Part shown: one piece after another, positions 34,840-38,722 of the stretch
How the letters are laid out: each line of letters starts with the position of its first letter
How positions within the stretch are numbered: the first letter of the stretch is position 1
Source: Limosilactobacillus alvi
Lineage (GTDB): Bacteria; Bacillota; Bacilli; Lactobacillales; Lactobacillaceae
DNA: 38,722 nt
Direction of reading: 5' to 3'
Assembly: GCF_016900115.1 (NCBI RefSeq)
Contig: NZ_JACJJQ010000015.1
Span: 1 to 38,722, forward strand
The notes under the pieces: generated by a model
Seen by the model: the letters and a program-made list of their open reading frames with translations, nothing else
Databases searched by the model: none
Told to the model about the DNA's origin: nothing
Program-made: the position numbers and the translations under genes

Positions 34840-36761
34840 TGACGGTTTTAACCCGCTTTATTATTTCGGTCGTTTTATCCTTACCGCTACTTGCTAACAT
34901 GATCTTGATGCCCTTTGGTGGGCACCTACCTGGTGGGGAGTGGACCCAATTAGTCTTAACCACATTGATTATGTTGATTTCCGCGAAGCCCTTTATCCAT
35001 ACTTCTTGGGCTGCCTTCAAAAATCACCATGCTAATATGGACACCTTAGTGGCAATCGGGACGACAACTGCCTATGTTTATAGTCTCTTTGCGATGGCAA
35101 CGAACCGGCCGGTTTTCTTTGAGAGTGCTGCTTTTGTGACGACCTTTGTCCTGTTAGGCCAAGTCTTTGAAGAGCGGATGCGGAATAATGCCTCTGATGC
35201 AGTAGCAAAGCTGGGGAATTTGCAGGCAAAAGCAGCCACGGTCATCAAGGATGGTCAACCAATCCGGATACCCCTAGCAGAAGTTCAAGTCGGGGATTTA
35301 ATCCAGGTTAAACCGGGAGAAAAAATTGCTGTCGATGGGACCGTCGTTGACGGAACTTCGACCGTTAATGAAGCCATGGTAACGGGGGAAAGTATGCCAG
35401 TGACCAAGCAAGCTGGCGACAAGGTAATTGGGGCAACCATCAACCAGACCGGGACGTTAACCTTTAAGGCGGACAAGGTCGGTGATGATACCCTTTTAGC
35501 TCAAATTGTGGAACTAGTTAAGAAGGCCCAAAATAGTCACGCTCCAATTCAAAAGTTAACCGACCAAGTATCAGATATCTTTGTGCCGGTTGTCTTAATC
35601 GTTGCCATTTTAACTTTTGAAATTTGGTACAATTTCCTTCACGTTAGTTTTGCGACGGCATTAATTTACGCCGTGGCCGTAGTGGTCATTGCCTGTCCAT
35701 GTGCCCTGGGGCTAGCGACCCCCACGGCCTTGATGGTTGGAACGGGGCGAAGTGCCAAGCTCGGGATTCTGATTAAAAACGGGGATGTCTTAGAAGCAGT
35801 TAATCGGGTTAAGACGGTGGCCTTTGATAAAACCGGGACGATTACCACTGGTCAACCCCAAGTGGTTGATGTGATTGGGGATCGGCAAGTGGTTCTTGGC
35901 TTAGCCGCTACTTTGGAAGCTAAGTCGGAACATCCGTTAGCGCAAGCAATTTTAGCCGCCAACGATCGGTCAAGCGACTTAACGGTGACTAATTTTCAAG
36001 CTATTCAAGGTCAAGGAGTTACCGGGACGGTTAATGGTCAACCTACCTGGGTCGGGAGCCCAACCTTAATGGCCCAACCTTTCCCGGAAAAGTGGCAATC
36101 AGAAATGGACCGGCTAACCGGGGAAGCCAAAACGGTAGTTGCCGTTGGTCAAGGTGATCAGGTCTTAGGATTAATCGCCATCCAAGATACCCCCAAGGTA
36201 ACTTCAAAAGCAGCCATTGCGGATCTAAAGCAACTTGGTCTCTCCACGGTAATGGTAACCGGGGATAACCAAGCCGTCGCTGAAGCCATCGCCAAGGAAG
36301 TCGGGATTGACCGGGTGGTGGCCAATGTCCTACCAGCAGATAAAGCCGCCGTAGTTGAAGACCTGCAAAAGCAAGGCTCAGTAGCTTTTGTGGGGGATGG
36401 AATTAACGATGCGCCCGCCTTAACCACCGCTGATGTTGGGATTGCGATGGGTTCTGGGACTGATATCGCGATTGATGCTGGAGGAATTGTCCTGGTTAAA
36501 AATGATCTTCGGGATGTCCCATTAGCCATTGAATTGAGCAAGAAGACCTTTAACCGGATTAAGCTTAACCTCTTCTGGGCCTTTATCTACAATGTGATTG
36601 GCCTACCAATCGCTGCTGGCCTCTTTGTTGGGGTCGGCCTCGCCTTAAGCCCTGAACTTGCGGGATTAGCGATGGCCTTTTCCTCCCTTTCGGTTGTAAC
36701 TAGTTCAGTGCTCTTGAACCGGACTCCTCTGAAGACAGAGCGCCAAGTTGTGATGAATTAG
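34839..36761 (+). CDS. copA: Copper-exporting P1B-1 ATPase lacking N-terminal metal-binding domains
   Basis: A 640-residue Cu(I) exporter. TGES is at 182-185, the ion-path motif C286-P-C288, DKTGT from Asp330, SEHPL at 363-367, and GDGINDAPAL near 530. Late helices carry 'YNVIGLP' and 'MAFSSLSVV', the Tyr-Asn and Met-Ser-Ser signatures of copper-specific P1B-1 pumps. The protein starts directly with membrane helices and has no HMA domain. ATG 34839 (after GGTGG) overlaps the previous stop; a longer in-frame start at 34797 lies inside the cupredoxin gene and is rejected. The two cupredoxins may take over the metal delivery role of the missing domain. Confidence 0.9.
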   Translation: MTVLTRFIISVVLSLPLLANMILMPFGGHLPGGEWTQLVLTTLIMLISAKPFIHTSWAAFKNHHANMDTLVAIGTTTAYVYSLFAMATNRPVFFESAAFVTTFVLLGQVFEERMRNNASDAVAKLGNLQAKAATVIKDGQPIRIPLAEVQVGDLIQVKPGEKIAVDGTVVDGTSTVNEAMVTGESMPVTKQAGDKVIGATINQTGTLTFKADKVGDDTLLAQIVELVKKAQNSHAPIQKLTDQVSDIFVPVVLIVAILTFEIWYNFLHVSFATALIYAVAVVVIACPCALGLATPTALMVGTGRSAKLGILIKNGDVLEAVNRVKTVAFDKTGTITTGQPQVVDVIGDRQVVLGLAATLEAKSEHPLAQAILAANDRSSDLTVTNFQAIQGQGVTGTVNGQPTWVGSPTLMAQPFPEKWQSEMDRLTGEAKTVVAVGQGDQVLGLIAIQDTPKVTSKAAIADLKQLGLSTVMVTGDNQAVAEAIAKEVGIDRVVANVLPADKAAVVEDLQKQGSVAFVGDGINDAPALTTADVGIAMGSGTDIAIDAGGIVLVKNDLRDVPLAIELSKKTFNRIKLNLFWAFIYNVIGLPIAAGLFVGVGLALSPELAGLAMAFSSLSVVTSSVLLNRTPLKTERQVVMN

Positions 36762-36782
36762 CAGCGGGCGGGAATGGCCGCA

Positions 36783-37050
36783 GTTATTGAGTAACATCCA
36801 GAAATGAAAGAGGTTGGGAAAAAAGCTCCTTGACGGCCTGGTTGGGATAAGAAGAACGAAGGTTGATTCATTAGAATCGGCCTTTCGTTCGCACTTATCC
36901 GCTAAGGCCGTGCTTTGGAGCGAACCAGCCAACTGGTTTGGCGTTTGTGAGCCCATGCAAGGCTGAATCGGTTGGTGCGACCGCCAGGGAAGCAACTGCC
37001 ATTCAGCTACTGCTTTGACCTTAGTTACTGAGTAACATTCGGGGATGAAA
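36783..37050 (+). repeat. Dispersed structured intergenic element, copy 2, with 100-nt insertion
   Basis: The counterpart of the element at 3690-3831. Order: small hairpin GTTATTGAGTAAC (36783-36795), GAGGTTGGGA (36810-36819), the long hairpin (36833-36911), an extra stretch of about 100 nt bounded by TGCTTT at 36911-36916 and 37011-37016, then GTTACTGAGTAAC (37024-37036) and GGGGATGAAA. The extra part contains AACCAG-CCAA-CTGGTT (36924-36939). GAGGTTGGGAA can pair along its length, using wobbles, with TTCCCAGTCTT of the terminator that follows. Confidence 0.8.
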
Positions 37051-37095
37051 GAAAGACTGGGAAGAAACGCGCGTTTCTTCCCAGTCTTTCGGCTT
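37051..37095 (+). terminator. Perfect 40-nt palindrome, terminator of the copper operon
   Basis: GAAAGACTGGGAAGAAACGC (37051-37070) is followed at once by its exact complement (37071-37090), then GGCTTTT. As RNA it would form a very stable hairpin. It is the only terminator candidate after copA and lies after the repeat element, as in copy 1. Confidence 0.8.
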
Positions 37096-37136
37096 TTACT
37101 TGTCTTTGCTCCCTGTCCCCGGAGGAGATTATGATG

Positions 37137-37207
37137 TAAAAAACTCGGCCGGGTTTGGAGCAGTGATAAGGTTGGATGTTTATCGAAGCGCCAAACTCAG
37201 CCGAGCT
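37137..37207 (-). terminator. Terminator of the thioesterase gene
   Basis: A long imperfect stem: CTCGGC and GGTTTGG (37144-37158) pair with CCAAACT and GCCGAG (37191-37205). On the minus strand the stem is followed by a T-run (from TAAAAAA at 37137-37143). Confidence 0.75.
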
Positions 37208-37226
37208 AGAGTGGGTAAATTTTTAC

Positions 37227-37724
37227 CTAATCAAGGGCAATATGATCTTTCAAGGTTTGATTGGCGACTTGGTTTAGCTTTCGCTTAGCCAAGCGTTCAT
37301 GATAAGTACTAATTAGGTAGTTTTCTTCATCATTCGCCCCAACGAGCTCAAATTCTGGGAAGGTGAAATCCTTATCGACAACGACATAGGTGTTAAAACC
37401 GGTATAACCTAAGAATTGTTCGCCAGTTTGGAGGCTTTGTCCAGTTACCTTAACGAAGACCTCGGCGGAACGGTTTCCCAGTCCAGTTAAGTAGGCCGTC
37501 ATCTTTAAGGCGTCGTGCAGTTGGAAGGGGTGGTAAAAATGTATATCTTCCATGCCCACGGTAGCCACTTTTTTTAAGGAAAGGTGGGAGGCGATGATTG
37601 ATGGTTCAGCATCCACAATTTCAAGCAGCCGCCCGCCAAAAAGGGTTTGGTGTTCATTTAAGTCACGGTTTAAAATCCGGTGAGTTGTAATTACGCGGTG
37701 ATCATGTACATTATATTTAGTCAT
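37227..37724 (-). CDS. Acyl-CoA thioesterase, hotdog fold
   Basis: A 165-residue hotdog-fold thioesterase of the YciA/BACH type. 'LNEHQTLFGGRLLEIVD' at about 22-38 contains the catalytic Asp region after the Asn-His pair, followed by 'ATVGMEDIHFYHPFQLHDAL' and 'SAEVFVKVTGQSL'. It cleaves acyl-CoA thioesters; the chain length is not evident. ATG 37724 has AGGAGG seven bases upstream. Only 18 bases separate it from the deoxyribosyltransferase gene, so the two form a leftward operon without an obvious functional link. Confidence 0.9.
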   Translation of the reverse strand: MTKYNVHDHRVITTHRILNRDLNEHQTLFGGRLLEIVDAEPSIIASHLSLKKVATVGMEDIHFYHPFQLHDALKMTAYLTGLGNRSAEVFVKVTGQSLQTGEQFLGYTGFNTYVVVDKDFTFPEFELVGANDEENYLISTYHERLAKRKLNQVANQTLKDHIALD

Positions 37725-37742
37725 TGCAAATCCTCCTGTTAT

Positions 37743-38219
37743 TTAGAAGACTTTCATATCTGTCCAATGGGTCGGTAAGTTATTGAAGTCATAGCTGGCT
37801 AAACCAGCGGCGATCTTGTTTCCAGTAAACATGGCGGTATGTGAACGAGCTAGCATCAAATTTAATTCATTATCGGGATGAAATTGTACTAAGACTACGG
37901 GGATGTTCCAAGCCCAAGCAGCGCCAACTTCAAAAATGGTGCCGCTATCTGGTTCGTAATTTTGTTCTTCGTATTTGTAGTCAGTGATTGCGACCACCAC
38001 GTCTGCTTTTTTAACTTGGCGCATGTCAGTGCTAAAAACGGCATCTTGCCAATCGCGGGAACCAAATGCTAAATTTTCTTCTTGATGTTCTTGTGGATTA
38101 TAAATTCCTTCCGGATCAATCGTAGGATTCTTTTTAAGGGCGGTAATTACTTTTTCAATTCGTGTTTTTTGTTCCGACGAGAAAAACGGACTCGCTAGGT
38201 AAACCTTGTTTTGATACAT
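37743..38219 (-). CDS. Nucleoside 2-deoxyribosyltransferase
   Basis: Exchanges bases between 2'-deoxynucleosides, a salvage activity typical of lactobacilli that need deoxynucleosides. With ATG 38219 the protein has 158 residues; the longer start at 38228 lies too close to AAAGGA. 'KVYLASPFFSSEQ' at the N-terminus, 'EPDSGTIFEVGAAWAWN' near 108 (with the catalytic glutamate) and 'ELNLMLARS' near 134 match the family. The preference for purine only (PTD) or purine and pyrimidine (NTD) cannot be decided. It complements the de novo purine genes in this window. Confidence 0.92.
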   Translation of the reverse strand: MYQNKVYLASPFFSSEQKTRIEKVITALKKNPTIDPEGIYNPQEHQEENLAFGSRDWQDAVFSTDMRQVKKADVVVAITDYKYEEQNYEPDSGTIFEVGAAWAWNIPVVLVQFHPDNELNLMLARSHTAMFTGNKIAAGLASYDFNNLPTHWTDMKVF

Positions 38220-38376
38220 TTTTATCATTCCTTTTATTTGTTCTTGTTTCCATTATAGTAAATTCTTGCTTATTATCACCACCCACTGGTCAAAAAATTA
38301 AAATTGTTAATGGTTAACCCAATCGTAAAGAAAGGGGTTGCAAAAATCTTGCGGTGGTAAAACTTTTAAAAAGGCC

Positions 38377-38405
38377 TTGCGTAAAAGATGATGTGCGTGT
38401 ATAGT
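38377..38405 (+). promoter_or_regulatory. Upstream rRNA promoter (P0)
   Basis: TTGCGT (38377-38382) and TATAGT (38400-38405) are separated by 17 nt. A hairpin-forming stretch follows at 38418-38449 (TCACC...GGTGA). Confidence 0.55.
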
Positions 38406-38475
38406 ATTTAATCGTTGTCACCGCGATAAAACGTTACGCGTTTGGTGATCAACACAAGATTGTTAAAACTTCTTG

Positions 38476-38504
38476 TTGACAAGGAGTTGACAGTTTGGTA
38501 ATAT
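38476..38504 (+). promoter_or_regulatory. rRNA promoter P1
   Basis: TTGACA (38476-38481) and TAATAT (38499-38504) are separated by 17 nt. The transcript start region reads GTTGTCGCTGA. Confidence 0.75.
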
Positions 38505-38552
38505 ATAAGAGTTGTCGCTGAGCGATGATTTAAGAATATTTCGAAAAAGTTC

Positions 38553-38582
38553 TTGACAAGATCTTGAGTGATTTGATATAAT
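38553..38582 (+). promoter_or_regulatory. rRNA promoter P2
   Basis: Perfect TTGACA (38553-38558) and perfect TATAAT (38577-38582), 18 nt apart. The start region reads AAGTCGCTGA, repeating the P1 start region. Confidence 0.85.
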
Positions 38583-38722
38583 AAATAAGTCGCTGACTTA
38601 TAGCGAACAACGGTAGACCTTTGAAAACTGAATAAAGTTTCGACAAATCAAATGTGTAGGGTCCTTGATCTTAATGATCGAGGCAAAACATTTGCGAAGT
38701 CAATTCGCTTAATTTATTTTTG
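38583..38722 (+). other. rRNA operon leader (before 16S)
   Basis: Contains CTTTGAAAACTGAATAAAG (38619-38637), the boxA-like segment seen ahead of 16S genes in lactobacilli, then hairpins CCTTGATC / GATCGAGG (38663-38684) and GCGAA-GTCAA-TTCGC, which belong to precursor processing structures. The 16S gene itself would begin beyond the window. Confidence 0.75.

Overview
The window reads as chromosome of a low-to-moderate GC Gram-positive bacterium of the family Lactobacillaceae, most likely a Limosilactobacillus-like heterofermenter. This placement is an inference from protein style, strong AAGGAGG ribosome binding sites, several TTG starts, frequent CGG arginine codons, a T-box leader, PurR-type operators and the layout of the rRNA leader. 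No rRNA body, tRNA, IS element, prophage or CRISPR array is visible. The right edge stops in the leader of an rRNA operon, just before 16S.

Layout. Positions 1-5100 hold a Nudix hydrolase (-), an AI-2E family membrane protein, formate-tetrahydrofolate ligase (fhs) and a cyclopropane fatty acid synthase (-). Positions 5214-25769 are the de novo purine region: purE-purK-purB, then about 7.4 kb of unrelated genes (a T-box-controlled hydratase and PanE-family reductase pair, a HAD phosphatase, a P1B ATPase and an MFS carrier), then purC-S-Q-L-F-M-N-H-D. Positions 25770-31800 hold a decayed secreted-protein gene, an L,D-transpeptidase, two tiny membrane proteins, a PBP5-type carboxypeptidase whose 3' end lies in a 20-bp palindrome, an alpha carbonic anhydrase without signal peptide, a DUF2325 protein and PsiE. 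Positions 32070-36761 hold gpmA, a polytopic membrane protein and a copper operon (two cupredoxins and a CopA-type ATPase). The end holds a thioesterase, a nucleoside deoxyribosyltransferase and three stacked rRNA promoters.

How it fits together. All enzymes from PRPP to IMP are present, plus PurB for the AMP branch. Fhs makes the 10-formyl-THF used by PurN and PurH, and the carbonic anhydrase could supply the bicarbonate used by PurK. fhs, purE and purC each have an inverted pair of PurBox-like CGAA/TTCG half-sites 26-27 nt apart at or just past the promoter, so they probably form one PurR regulon.

Most notable observations: (1) a dispersed structured intergenic element in two copies whose three differences within the long hairpin all keep base pairing through G-U wobbles, one copy carrying a 100-nt insertion between short direct repeats; (2) a probable isoleucine T-box in front of a PanE-like reductase, suggesting branched-chain 2-keto acid metabolism rather than pantothenate synthesis; (3) PurF missing two cysteines of the Bacillus-type iron-sulphur cluster; (4) a palindrome that appears to have rewritten the C-terminus of DacA; (5) a 13-codon leader ORF overlapping the purD start; (6) a CopA without metal-binding domain, encoded with two cupredoxins. 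I see no convincing new defence or mobile system here.
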